Shown piece by piece: positions 25,131 to 33,318 of a DNA stretch of 64,000 bases. This DNA comes from Planctomycetota bacterium. Its GTDB lineage: Bacteria > Planctomycetota > UBA1135 > GCA-002686595. The DNA is taken from the NCBI GenBank assembly GCA_016795325.1, contig JAEUHY010000060.1, positions 124,001 to 188,000 of the forward strand, in the 5' to 3' direction. The translations under genes were made by a program, and so were the position numbers. The notes below the pieces were generated by a model that was given only the letters and a program-made list of their open reading frames with translations, was not told the origin of the DNA and ran no database searches. Numbering within the stretch: the stretch's first letter is position 1; the number at the start of each line of letters is the position of its first letter.

Positions 25131-26448
25131 GGCGCAGTCGGGCTCTCAGACGCGCGCGGCCGTGCGGGCTGGTGCGGCTCGCGGCGAGGATGCCCGCGGC
25201 GTAGGCCGCACGTTCGCGCGCGCTGAGCTGTTCGAGGTTGCGCCCGGCCAGCGCCAGGACACGCACGAGGTCCAGTCCGTCGCCGCCGCGAGGATCGGCC
25301 TCCAGCGCGCTGGTGGCGGCGAGCGCCAGCTCGTCGCGCGCGCCGCGCCACAGCACCGGCCAGCGACCGCTCGCGATGCGCAGGCGCCGGTCGGCAAGCT
25401 CCGCGCACAGCTTCCCGAGCGAGTGCAGCGCGCGTGTTCCTTCAAGCGCGAGGCCGGGCGCGACGGGCGCGCCGTCGAACGGCGCCTCCAACGCGACCCA
25501 GCGCTGCGGGCGCAAGCTGAGTGCGAGCGGACGCAGGCAGGCGAGTCCGTGTTCACTCAGGCGCGCCGCGTTGCTCCACACCGCCAGGGCTTCCCGCTCG
25601 CTCAGCTCGCGCAGCAGCAGCACCCGCGCGCGCGGCAGCCGCTCGGGCGCGGTGAAGTCCACCTGGGCGAGCGCTTCGCGCCGCACGAAGCCGTGGCGCT
25701 CGCCGTCGAGCGGTGCGCATGCGGAACTCTCCCGCAGCCAGCGCGCGCGCCGTTTGTCGACGGCCGCGCAGCGCCGGGCGCGCGCCTGCTGCTCGAGGGT
25801 CGCCGCAAGAGCGCTGCGTGAGTCGCCGGCGCGCTCGAGCACGTCCTGGGCGAGCGTCTGCGGCGCGGAGCGCAGCCATTCGAGCAGAAAGCGCGCGCGG
25901 AACTGCGGCGTCGTGCACTCGCGCGTGCCCGCGGCGAGGCTCACCAGATCGCGCCAGGCGCACGCCGGTTTCAGCCGCCGCGCGCGGCGCGCCTTGTGGA
26001 AGTCGATCGCCCAGGCGCGCCCGAGCCCGTCGAGCAACACGTTGCCCGGATGCAGGTCGGGGTGGTCGACCTGCGCGTCGTGCAGCTTGGCGAGCAGGCG
26101 CGCGAGCTCGCGCGCGAGGCGCTCGGGCGGCGCGGGCCAGGCGCGCGCCCCGCTCAGGTGCTCGGCGAGCGCGTGCGCGTCCTCGATCCACTGCATGCGG
26201 ACTTCCCAGCCGCCGTTGACGCGCTCGAGCGCCAGCGGCGCCGGCGCGCGCACGCCCCGCGCGACCAGTTCGCCGAGCAGGCGGTGCTCGCGCGCGGCGC
26301 GCGCGCGGTCGAGCGTGGCGCCGGCGAGCGAGCGGTTGGCGAAGCGCTTGACGACGGTGCGCACTCCGTCGGCGCCGCACTCCAGCCGCACGCTGCGGTG
26401 CAAGCTGTCCTTGAGGATGGAGCGCGTTTCGCTGGGCACGGCGCGCAT
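25123..26448 (-). CDS. lipopolysaccharide-kinase (WaaP/Kdo kinase)-like protein
   Basis: 441 residues from the ATG at 26448. A kinase fold of the Kdo/heptose kinase type occupies about 1-210: VVKRFANRSLAG with the ATP Lys, the catalytic loop DHPDLHPGNVLLD and the metal-binding AIDFHKARR. Such enzymes phosphorylate inner-core sugars of LPS. The C-terminal 230 residues are helical and Arg/Ala-rich; they may be a degenerate second kinase lobe. An upstream ATG at 26505 would add 19 residues but lies inside the 22-bp repeat array, so 26448 is preferred. It overlaps the lipid A acyltransferase gene and is divergent from lptF. Confidence 0.78.
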   Translation of the reverse strand: MRAVPSETRSILKDSLHRSVRLECGADGVRTVVKRFANRSLAGATLDRARAAREHRLLGELVARGVRAPAPLALERVNGGWEVRMQWIEDAHALAEHLSGARAWPAPPERLARELARLLAKLHDAQVDHPDLHPGNVLLDGLGRAWAIDFHKARRARRLKPACAWRDLVSLAAGTRECTTPQFRARFLLEWLRSAPQTLAQDVLERAGDSRSALAATLEQQARARRCAAVDKRRARWLRESSACAPLDGERHGFVRREALAQVDFTAPERLPRARVLLLRELSEREALAVWSNAARLSEHGLACLRPLALSLRPQRWVALEAPFDGAPVAPGLALEGTRALHSLGKLCAELADRRLRIASGRWPVLWRGARDELALAATSALEADPRGGDGLDLVRVLALAGRNLEQLSARERAAYAAGILAASRTSPHGRARLRARLRHG

Positions 26449-26487
26449 CCTAAGCGCGCGCGGCGCGGCGCCGTGAGTGGACGCGCC

Positions 26488-26619
26488 GTCGACGTGACGA
26501 CGCAAAGCCGTCGACCTGACGTCGCAGAGCTGTCGACCTAAGGTCGCAGAGCCGTCGACCTAAGGTCGCAGAGCCGTCGACCTAAGGTCGCAGAGCTGTC
26601 GACGCGCCGTCGAAGCGCA
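26488..26619. repeat. six-copy 22-bp tandem repeat in a divergent promoter region
   Basis: GTCGAC recurs at 26488, 26510, 26532, 26554, 26576 and 26598, a strict 22-bp period. Copies 3 and 4 are identical, copy 5 differs by one base, copy 2 by three, and the outer copies 1 and 6 are more diverged. The core of the inner copies is the inverted repeat CGACCT-A-AGGTCG. The array fills the gap between the LPS-kinase gene (minus) and lptF (plus) and ends 14 bp before the lptF -10-like hexamer. Confidence 0.9.
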
Positions 26620-26632
26620 GGCGCCGCGCCGC

Positions 26633-26638
26633 TACGAT
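26633..26638 (+). promoter_or_regulatory. -10-like hexamer TACGAT, lptF
   Basis: TACGAT, 7 nt before the GTG start of the LptF gene at 26646 and immediately after the tandem array. Places the transcription start at about the first codon. Confidence 0.5.
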
Positions 26639-26645
26639 CGGCCGC

Positions 26646-27779
26646 GTGACGCTCGAGCGCTATCTGCTGCGCCAACTGCTGGTCGGGATGACGTTCGCCG
26701 TCGCCGGCATGGCGTTCGTCGCCGTGCCGGGCATTTTGGTGCAGGCCTTCCACAAGCTCTCGGGCGTCGGCATGGGCGCGATCCTGGGCTTCTTGCCGCT
26801 CGTCCTGGTCGACCTCGTCCCGTACCTGCTGCCGATCGGCTTCCTGCTCTCGCTCGTCGCCACCTACGGCCGCATGGCCGCCGACAACGAGTGGACCGCG
26901 ATCTTGATGGCCGGCATCCATCCGCTGCGCATGTTCGTGCCGGCGGGAGTGCTCGCGCTGGCCCTGTCGGGGCTCCTGTACTTCCTCGCGACGGAAGTCT
27001 CGCCGCAGACCAAGTTCCGCCAGCGCGACTACACGAAGAACTCGGTCGTGCGCCTGTTGCGTTCGCTCAGTCCGGGGCGCACGGAACTCAAGTTCGGCGA
27101 CTTCTACCTGTCCTCGCGCGCCCGCGATCCACAGAACCGCAACCGCTTCGAGCAGGTGTTCATCCACGTGCCGCGGCGCGCCGACGAACCGGCCCAGCTT
27201 CTGTACGCCGCGACGGCGGAGTTCGGCATCGAAGAGTCGTCGATGACGATCGATCTCACCTGGCCGCGCTGGATCGGCGGTGGGATCGATGCGCGCCTCG
27301 CCAACGCGCGCATCGCGCTCGACCTCGACGAGTTGTTCGAGGTGGACGCGACGCGCCGCCACGAGTGGAGGTACCAGTCCAGCCGCGAGCTCGAGCGGCG
27401 CCTGGAGCGCACCGCTCAACTCGTCGCGAGCGAAGGCGAACAGGCGCTGGCGACCAAGACGCCGTCCGACGGCTACGCCATGCCGAACGAGCTAGCCAAG
27501 ATCGGCTTCGAACTGCACGCGCGGCGCGCCCTCGCGGCGATCTGCCCGATGTTCCTGCTGCTGGGCGTGTCGACGGGGCTGATCCTGCGGCGCGGCTCGC
27601 AGCTCACTGCGTTCGCGGCGGCTGTTCTGTATGCACTCGTCTATTACTTGCTCTCGATGCGACTTGGCAAAGGCCTGGTGGCGTCCGACGCCGTGCCGCA
27701 GTGGCTCGCGGCGTGGGGCGCTACGATCGGCGGAACGCTGCTCGGCGTCGTCATGACCGTGGTCGCGCTGAGGCGCTGA
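26646..27779 (+). CDS. lptF: LptF/LptG-family LPS transport permease (first copy)
   Basis: 377 residues from a GTG start. YjgP/YjgQ architecture: three N-terminal membrane helices (about 10-30, 44-75, 92-115), a beta-jellyroll periplasmic domain (about 120-285) and three C-terminal helices (about 290-375). Conserved NEWTAILMAGIHPLRM follows helix 2, matching the family's 'sEl.ALraaGis' coupling-helix region that contacts the LptB ATPase. With LptG it forms the inner-membrane part of the LPS exporter. Gene order with a second copy 5 nt downstream matches usual lptFG pairs; which copy is F and which is G rests on order alone. Confidence 0.85.
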   Translation: MTLERYLLRQLLVGMTFAVAGMAFVAVPGILVQAFHKLSGVGMGAILGFLPLVLVDLVPYLLPIGFLLSLVATYGRMAADNEWTAILMAGIHPLRMFVPAGVLALALSGLLYFLATEVSPQTKFRQRDYTKNSVVRLLRSLSPGRTELKFGDFYLSSRARDPQNRNRFEQVFIHVPRRADEPAQLLYAATAEFGIEESSMTIDLTWPRWIGGGIDARLANARIALDLDELFEVDATRRHEWRYQSSRELERRLERTAQLVASEGEQALATKTPSDGYAMPNELAKIGFELHARRALAAICPMFLLLGVSTGLILRRGSQLTAFAAAVLYALVYYLLSMRLGKGLVASDAVPQWLAAWGATIGGTLLGVVMTVVALRR

Positions 27780-27784
27780 ACTCG

Positions 27785-28888
27785 ATGCGCATCGCAGGAC
27801 TGGAGTTGTTCGGCCGCATCGATCGCTACGTCGCCAGTCTGTTCGTCGGCGCGTACTTCACGAGCTTGCTGCTCGTCGTCGGGCTCGCGGTCATCATCGA
27901 CGTCGCTTCGAACCTCGACTACTTCACGCCCTGGGAAAACGGCGAACCGGCGCCGGCGACGCTGATCCTGCGCTACTACGCGCTGAATGCGCCGTTCCTG
28001 TTCCTGCAGGTCGCGCCGTTCGTGACGGTGAGCGCCGCGCTGTTCACGATCGTCAAGCTCTCGCGCCACAACGAACTGGTCGCATGCCTGAACGCAGGCG
28101 TGAGCGCGCGACGCGCGGTTGTGCCGCTGTTCCTCGGCGGCGCGCTCGCGGCGCTTGGCATGGTGGCGCTGCGCGAGTTCGCGACCGACCGACTGGGCCC
28201 CGAACGCGACCGTCTGCGGCACCTGCTCGACACGCACACCACGGGCTGGCGCCTGGAGGACGTGTGGATGCGCGACATCGCCGGGAACGTCGTCGGCGCG
28301 CGCGAGTTCCATCCCGACGAAGGACGGATCGAAGGTCTGGAGATCGTCGGCGCGCGCGGGCCGACGCTGATTTCCGTGTCGGCGCAACGCGCGCGCTTCA
28401 CGACGCTCGAGGGCGCGCCGGGCTGGTTGCTCGAGGACGGAGTCCTGCGCGAAGAAACCGGCGACACGTCCAAGCGCAGCAGCTTGGAGTGGTTCGACCT
28501 GGTGGCCTTCACGCCCTCGGAGTTGTTGCTCGCCGACAAGGGCGACCGCCGGGCGCTCGAACTCTCACTCGCCGAGTTGGACGTGCTCGCGGCGCGCGAC
28601 CCCTACAACCTGCAGTACCAGACGCTGTACCACTACCACGTGACCTTCCCGCTGGCGAACGTGGTGCTGCTGCTCATCACGCTGCCCTTCCTGTTCGGCC
28701 GCGAGCGCGGCAAGGGCGTCGAAGGCCTGGGCGCGGCCGCCCTCATGTGCGTGCTGTACTTCTGCCTGGACTTCATCGGACGCGCCCTGGGGATGGACGG
28801 TTCGTTGGCGCCGCTGTTCGCCAGCTGGCTGGTCGTGCTCGTGTTCGGTTCGCTGGGCGTGGTGCTGTTCGAGGGCTTGCGCACCTGA
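27785..28888 (+). CDS. lptG: LptF/LptG-family LPS transport permease (second copy)
   Basis: 367 residues, starting 5 nt after the first permease. Same layout: helices near 20-38, 58-80 and 100-120, a periplasmic jellyroll (about 125-270) and three C-terminal helices. The coupling-helix motif HNELVACLNAGVSARRAV is clear, and the C-terminal segment YHVTFPLANVVLLLITLPF is typical of the family. It pairs with the preceding protein in the LptB2FG complex that extracts LPS from the inner membrane. No lptB, lptC or lptA gene is in the window. Confidence 0.86.
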   Translation: MRIAGLELFGRIDRYVASLFVGAYFTSLLLVVGLAVIIDVASNLDYFTPWENGEPAPATLILRYYALNAPFLFLQVAPFVTVSAALFTIVKLSRHNELVACLNAGVSARRAVVPLFLGGALAALGMVALREFATDRLGPERDRLRHLLDTHTTGWRLEDVWMRDIAGNVVGAREFHPDEGRIEGLEIVGARGPTLISVSAQRARFTTLEGAPGWLLEDGVLREETGDTSKRSSLEWFDLVAFTPSELLLADKGDRRALELSLAELDVLAARDPYNLQYQTLYHYHVTFPLANVVLLLITLPFLFGRERGKGVEGLGAAALMCVLYFCLDFIGRALGMDGSLAPLFASWLVVLVFGSLGVVLFEGLRT

Positions 28889-28966
28889 GCCTGGGGCCGC
28901 GGGAAGAACCCGCGGCGCCGCGCGTCCCAGCGCCAGGGCGGCGCTGCATCCAGCGCCGTCGCTTCG

Positions 28967-28972
28967 TACAGT
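28967..28972 (+). promoter_or_regulatory. possible -10 (TACAGT) of the TPR lipoprotein gene
   Basis: TACAGT 53 nt before the ATG at 29026, within the 137-bp gap after lptG. No good -35. Confidence 0.3.
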
Positions 28973-29025
28973 GGACCGCCGTACCCCCCTGGGACCTCCC
29001 TGGGCGTCGACCCCGCCGCAAGCGC

Positions 29026-30333
29026 ATGAACCTGCACCGCTCTCCGCACCGCCCCGCCTCTCGCCCCGTGTTCCTCGCGGGCCTGGCCGCCGCCCTGACC
29101 GTCGGCCTCGGCGCCGGCTGCGCGTCCAACGCCTCGAAAGCCGAGGAGCAGGACGTCAACTGGCTGGTCCGGCACGCACGCTACGAACAGGCGGTGCGCG
29201 TCGCGGCCGAGCGCGTGGAGAACGCCCCGGACGACGCCCAGGCCAAGGAACAGTGGCGCCTGGCGACCGCCGCTTGGCGCCTCGAGGCGGGCCGCCGCCT
29301 GACTTTCGAGAACAAGGACATCGAGGCGCTCGAACAGTTCCGGGCCGCGGAGGCGCTCGCGCCCGAACAACCGCAGGTGCGCGCCTGGATCGCGGCCACG
29401 CTCGACAAGCTCTCCAAGCGCTGGGTGAACCGCGCGATCGAGGCCCACGCAGCCGACGATCTCGACGCAGCCGTGCGCGCCTACGAGACGGCGCTGACCT
29501 ACAGCCCGAGCGAGCGGTTGGCGCTGGACGGACTCGCGCGCGCCCTGCTGCAGCTCAACTACCGGCGCGGCATGGGCGAGTCGTACTACGAGCGCGGAAC
29601 GCGGGCGCTGAACGAGTTCTGGCTCGAGCAGGCCGCGCACCACTTCTCGTCCACGCTGAAGTACGACGAAAACGACCGCGCCGAGTTGCGACGCGCGCAG
29701 GCGGACACCCTGCGCGCCGAGAACCGCGCGCTGATCGCCCAGGAGCTCGAGGAGCAAGGCCAGTACGCGGCCGCGCGCAACGAGTACCGCATCGCGACGC
29801 TGTTCGATCCCGCGCACGCCGAGTCCCTGGCGGGGCTTGAGCGGATGAAGCTCGAGGAGCGCGCCGCAGAGCATCTGCGCGAGGCGGACCGGCGCATCAT
29901 GAAGCGCGACTTCGAAACCGCCGAGCGCGAACTGGCCGCAGGCGAAGCGCTGTCGCAGCGCCAGCTCGCGGGTTTCGCCGCGGAGCGCGAGCGGTTGCTC
30001 GAGGCCCGGCTCAGCGCGCGTTACGAGGCCGTGCTCTCGGTCGAGGCCGATCACCGCTTCGAGGAGGCGATCGAGGGCTACACCAAGCTCATCGAAGCCG
30101 CGCCGCAGGGCTACTTCCGCGACGCGCTCGCGCGCCGCGACGCGTTGACCGACTCGGTCGCTCGCGCCAAGGGTTACTACGACCAGGCCTTGGCCGAGAC
30201 GGACCTCGCGCGCCGCGCACAGCTGCTGCGCCAGGTGTTGCTCGTCTACCCCGAGTACAAGGACTCGCGCCAACTGCTCGCGCAGACCGAGAGCGCGCTC
30301 GCCGCACAGCCCCCGGCGGGCGGCGGCCGCTGA
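29026..30333 (+). CDS. TPR-repeat lipoprotein
   Basis: 435 residues. A Lys/Arg-poor but hydrophobic signal (FLAGLAAALTVGLGAGC) ends with a plausible lipid-modified Cys (about 32). The mature part is almost wholly alpha-helical TPR-like repeats (WRLEAGRRLTFENKDIEAL, AVRAYETALTYSPSERLAL, AAHHFSSTLKYDENDRAEL, GYTKLIEAAPQGYF). Likely a periplasmic scaffold; the neighbouring lptFG and BamE-like genes suggest envelope assembly, but nothing in the protein itself proves this. The lipobox has Gly at -3, weaker than consensus. Confidence 0.78.
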   Translation: MNLHRSPHRPASRPVFLAGLAAALTVGLGAGCASNASKAEEQDVNWLVRHARYEQAVRVAAERVENAPDDAQAKEQWRLATAAWRLEAGRRLTFENKDIEALEQFRAAEALAPEQPQVRAWIAATLDKLSKRWVNRAIEAHAADDLDAAVRAYETALTYSPSERLALDGLARALLQLNYRRGMGESYYERGTRALNEFWLEQAAHHFSSTLKYDENDRAELRRAQADTLRAENRALIAQELEEQGQYAAARNEYRIATLFDPAHAESLAGLERMKLEERAAEHLREADRRIMKRDFETAERELAAGEALSQRQLAGFAAERERLLEARLSARYEAVLSVEADHRFEEAIEGYTKLIEAAPQGYFRDALARRDALTDSVARAKGYYDQALAETDLARRAQLLRQVLLVYPEYKDSRQLLAQTESALAAQPPAGGGR

Positions 30334-30398
30334 GCGAAACGCGGCGATCGGCAGCACGTCACGGATGCGCGCGTTGCCGCCGGCGATGAGCGGCGCGG

Positions 30399-30473
30399 AT
30401 TGCGCTGGCCCGGATTGCGCTGGCCCTTATTGCGCTGGCCCTTATTGCGCTGGCCCTTATTGCGCTGGCCCAG
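30399..30473. repeat. five-copy 15-bp tandem repeat
   Basis: Unit attgcgctggccctt; copies start at 30399, 30414, 30429, 30444 and 30459. The invariant core attgcgctggcc is identical in all five; only the three bases between cores vary (cgg, ctt, ctt, ctt after copies 1-4 with slight edge changes). It lies in the 207-bp gap between the convergent TPR lipoprotein and BamE-like genes. Confidence 0.92.
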
Positions 30474-30540
30474 AGTCAGCGTCGCACGCCGGCGCACACG
30501 TTCGGGCGTTCGGCGCGCCTCGAGCCGCTCCCGGTGCGCT

Positions 30541-30882
30541 TCAGTCGCGCCACGCGCGCAGCACGCGACCGTCGCGGAACTCGACGTAGGCGCGGCGTTC
30601 GGCGCGCGCCTTGGGATCGGATTCGACGCGGTAGACGACCGCGCCGCCCGAGGACTTGCGCTCGCGCAGGGCCCAGGTCCACAGCTCGAGGCCGTCGTCG
30701 AGCTGCACCTTCTCGCGCGGCTCGCCCAGCAGATAGAGCACGAACTTGCGGCCTGAGCCCGGCTCGATGCGATCGAGGGTCTGCGCCCCGATGTCGATGT
30801 TGCGGGTGGCGAGCGGCGCGGCGCCGCAACTGCCGAGCGCGGTCGCTGCGGCGACAAGACAGACCAGCACGAAGCGCGACAT
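30541..30882 (-). CDS. small BamE/SmpA-like lipoprotein
   Basis: 113 residues with a clear lipobox LGSC (C19). The mature part (about 94 residues) contains LYLLGEPREKVQLDDGLELW and a beta-rich end YVEFRDGRVLRAWRD, resembling the two-helix/three-strand BamE-SmpA fold in which a 'lG.P' motif precedes a sheet. BamE aids outer-membrane protein insertion; similarity here is by pattern only. The ATG at 30882 is chosen over 30894 because a TATGCT hexamer lies exactly 7 nt upstream and would overlap the longer start. Confidence 0.68.
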   Translation of the reverse strand: MSRFVLVCLVAAATALGSCGAAPLATRNIDIGAQTLDRIEPGSGRKFVLYLLGEPREKVQLDDGLELWTWALRERKSSGGAVVYRVESDPKARAERRAYVEFRDGRVLRAWRD

Positions 30883-30889
30883 GCGAGGC

Positions 30890-30895
30890 AGCATA
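30890..30895 (-). promoter_or_regulatory. -10-like hexamer TATGCT, BamE-like gene
   Basis: TATGCT on the minus strand, 7 nt before the ATG at 30882. Confidence 0.45.
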
Positions 30896-30968
30896 GCTGG
30901 CGCCTGTCCATGCAGGTCAACCTGCCGCCGTACATCGCGCCACCCGTCGAGCCGTCGAGGTGCAGCGC

Positions 30969-30974
30969 TACACT
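30969..30974 (+). promoter_or_regulatory. -10-like hexamer TACACT, TIM-barrel lipoprotein gene
   Basis: TACACT, 9 nt before the GTG at 30984. It decides that start over the GTG at 30960, which would be upstream of the transcription start. Confidence 0.45.
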
Positions 30975-30983
30975 CACCCGCGC

Positions 30984-33311
30984 GTGTCGCCGTACGCCTC
31001 GGATCCGCGCCCATTCGTGGCGTTGCTGCTCGCGCTCCTCGCGGCGGCGTGCACGCGGCCGGACGTGTCGAGCGAGGACTGCGGGCGCCTCGCGCTCGAA
31101 GGTGCGACGCGGCTCGCCGTGCGCGTGCCGTCCGAACGTGCGCAGCGCGTGCTCGCTCCGCTCGCGGACGAACTCGAGCGCAGCCAGCGTTGGCGGGTCG
31201 AATGGGTCGTCGGCTCGACGTCCGACGCCGAACCCGATCCGCGGGCGGCGCAGCTGTGGTTCGCCGACGCGCTCACGCCGGGCATCGGCGCGCTCGCCCA
31301 GCGCCACGGCGTGGTGTTCGAACACAGCGGCGCGTTCTGGTTTGCGGGAGAGCGCTTCGCCGCGCCGGGGGACGGCGTGCAACTCACCCTGCCCGATCCC
31401 GCGCGCCCCGGCTGGCCGCTCGAAGTGGTGCTCGCGCCGAGCGCCGAGGACGCCGTGGCGCTGGCGCGCTCGCTCGCGCCGAGTTGGCGCCCCGGCGCGC
31501 TGCTGTGGCGCGGCGGACTGGTCTCCAAGGCCTTGCGCGGCATGCCCGGCGGTCCGCTCGCGAGCGTCTCCGGCGGTCCGGTGTTCGATCTCGTCCGCTC
31601 GGCGCCGGTGCGCGTGCAGCGCGACGGCGTGCTCGAGCACCACCTGCACGGCGACGTACCGGCCGCCGCATTCGAGCACTACGCCAAGCTCGCCAAGCGC
31701 TGCGCGCAGGACGTGGAGAAGTTGCTCGGACCGCAACCGCCGGGCGCCGCGCCGCTGCGCGTCCACGTCTGGCCGCGGCTGGACCAGTTCGCGAGCGCCA
31801 CCGGCGTGTGGGATCTCGCCGCGCCCGGCGCACGCGCCGGCGAGCTCCACGTGCTCGTCGCGAGCGCCGCGCTGCACGACGGCGGCGCGCAGATCGCGCG
31901 GGAACTCGCCATGCGCACCGCGGGCCCGCCGCCGGAGAGTTGGGCGCTCGCCGCACTCGGGGTCGAAGCCAGCCAAGGCTGGTTCGGAGCTCCGCTCGAG
32001 GTGGCGCTCCAACTGGCGTGCGCCGCCGCGGACTCCGCCGAGGCTTGGCGCGCTCCGCCCGCGCACGCTTCTCCGCATGTGTTCCAGCCGCTGCGTGCGC
32101 TGGCGCTGCGCACGGCGTTGCGTGGGCTCGACCTCCAGGCGCGGCGCGACGCGTGGAGTTCGGGTCGACTCGCCGAGCGCGTCGACCCGCAGCGCTTCGC
32201 CGAGCGCTTCGAGAAGCTCGCCGGACTTGGGCGGGCCCTGCTGGAGACGCGGCGTGCGGCGCGCGACGCGCTCGGCGTGCGCGACGGCGTGCATTTGGTG
32301 CAGGCGCGCGACGACTACGGTTGGCGCGCGCAGGGTTACGGTTCGTCCGCGTGCGACGAGGCGTTGAAGGGCTTGGCCGGCCTGGGCGCGGACGCGGTGG
32401 TCTTCCAGCCGACCTACTTCGAGCGCACGCCGCCGCGCGAGTGGTGGGGCGCCCGGCTCGGAGGTCCGTTCTCCTGCGATGCGAGCGACGCCGCGCTGTG
32501 GGCCGCGTTTCGCAGCGCGCGCGCGCTCGGGTTGCGCGTGGTGTTCGCGCCCGAACTGCTTTCGACGCCGACCGGCGCCGCCACCGTGCGGCGCGTGGGC
32601 GAGGACGAAACCGCGCGCGGCGAGCGCCTTGCGATGTGGCGCGCGCTGGTCGAGCACGCAGCGCTGCTCGCCGAACTGACCGGCGTCGACGTGCTGATCC
32701 TCGGCGAGCGCGCTTCGAAGATCGCGTTCGAGTGGGGCCGGCCGTGGGACGAACCCGAAGCGGCGCGGGCGCCGGGCGCTCCCGGCCCGTTCGCCGCGAT
32801 CTTCGCCAGCGCGCGGCGGAGCTTTTCGGGCGCGGTGAGCTACACGCTGTTCCTCGACGGCGAGCAGAAGAACTTCGCGCACGCGGACGACTGCGAGCCG
32901 CTGCTCGTGCGTGCGAAGCTGAGCCTCAGCGTGCCGCAGCGTCCGGGCGAACCTCCGACGGATCTGGAGCTGCGCAACCTGTTCGAGGTGCAACTCGGCC
33001 GCGCGAAGGACCTCGCGGGCGGCGCGGCGCGGCCGCTGTGGTGGATGGACATCGGATTCCCGCCGACGTCGGAGGGCTGGCGCGACAGCGACTTCGCGCG
33101 CGGCGGTTACGACGCGCCGGAGCAGGCGCGGTTGGCGGCTGCGTTCGCGGTTGCGCTGCAGCGCGCGCGCGCCGCGGGCCGTGCGCCCGACGCGGTGTTC
33201 TTCGGGCACTGGAGCACCGATCCCGAGCACGGCAACGGCGTCGATCGCAGCTACACGCTCCAGAACCGTTCGGCGGCCGAGAGCCTGCCGGCGCTGCTCG
33301 AGCGCCCCTGA
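30984..33311 (+). CDS. lipoprotein with C-terminal TIM-barrel (GH113-like) domain
   Basis: 775 residues from the GTG at 30984. A signal sequence ends LLALLAAAC (C23). The N-terminal 440 residues are Ala/Arg-rich with a segment (AKLAKRCAQDVEKLLGPQPP, then 'VHVWPRLDQF') that recalls secreted peptidase-like proteins, but no catalytic His-Glu-x-x-His is present. From about 450 the sequence GYGSSACDEALKGLAGLG, DAVVFQPTYFER, RVVFAPELL, DVLILGERASKI, WWMDIGFPP and DAVFFGHWSTDPEHGNGV reads as strands of a TIM barrel like that of GH113 mannanases. Likely a glycan-binding or hydrolytic surface lipoprotein. recG follows 7 nt downstream. Family assignment is tentative. Confidence 0.7.
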   Translation: MSPYASDPRPFVALLLALLAAACTRPDVSSEDCGRLALEGATRLAVRVPSERAQRVLAPLADELERSQRWRVEWVVGSTSDAEPDPRAAQLWFADALTPGIGALAQRHGVVFEHSGAFWFAGERFAAPGDGVQLTLPDPARPGWPLEVVLAPSAEDAVALARSLAPSWRPGALLWRGGLVSKALRGMPGGPLASVSGGPVFDLVRSAPVRVQRDGVLEHHLHGDVPAAAFEHYAKLAKRCAQDVEKLLGPQPPGAAPLRVHVWPRLDQFASATGVWDLAAPGARAGELHVLVASAALHDGGAQIARELAMRTAGPPPESWALAALGVEASQGWFGAPLEVALQLACAAADSAEAWRAPPAHASPHVFQPLRALALRTALRGLDLQARRDAWSSGRLAERVDPQRFAERFEKLAGLGRALLETRRAARDALGVRDGVHLVQARDDYGWRAQGYGSSACDEALKGLAGLGADAVVFQPTYFERTPPREWWGARLGGPFSCDASDAALWAAFRSARALGLRVVFAPELLSTPTGAATVRRVGEDETARGERLAMWRALVEHAALLAELTGVDVLILGERASKIAFEWGRPWDEPEAARAPGAPGPFAAIFASARRSFSGAVSYTLFLDGEQKNFAHADDCEPLLVRAKLSLSVPQRPGEPPTDLELRNLFEVQLGRAKDLAGGAARPLWWMDIGFPPTSEGWRDSDFARGGYDAPEQARLAAAFAVALQRARAAGRAPDAVFFGHWSTDPEHGNGVDRSYTLQNRSAAESLPALLERP

Positions 33312-33318
33312 GGCCGCG

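Noticed and set aside
26488-26619. 22-bp repeats as a CRISPR array
   Set aside because: The copies abut with no unique spacers, and no cas genes are nearby.
30399-30473. 15-bp repeats as a CRISPR array or attachment site
   Set aside because: Unit too short, no spacers, no integrase or tRNA nearby.
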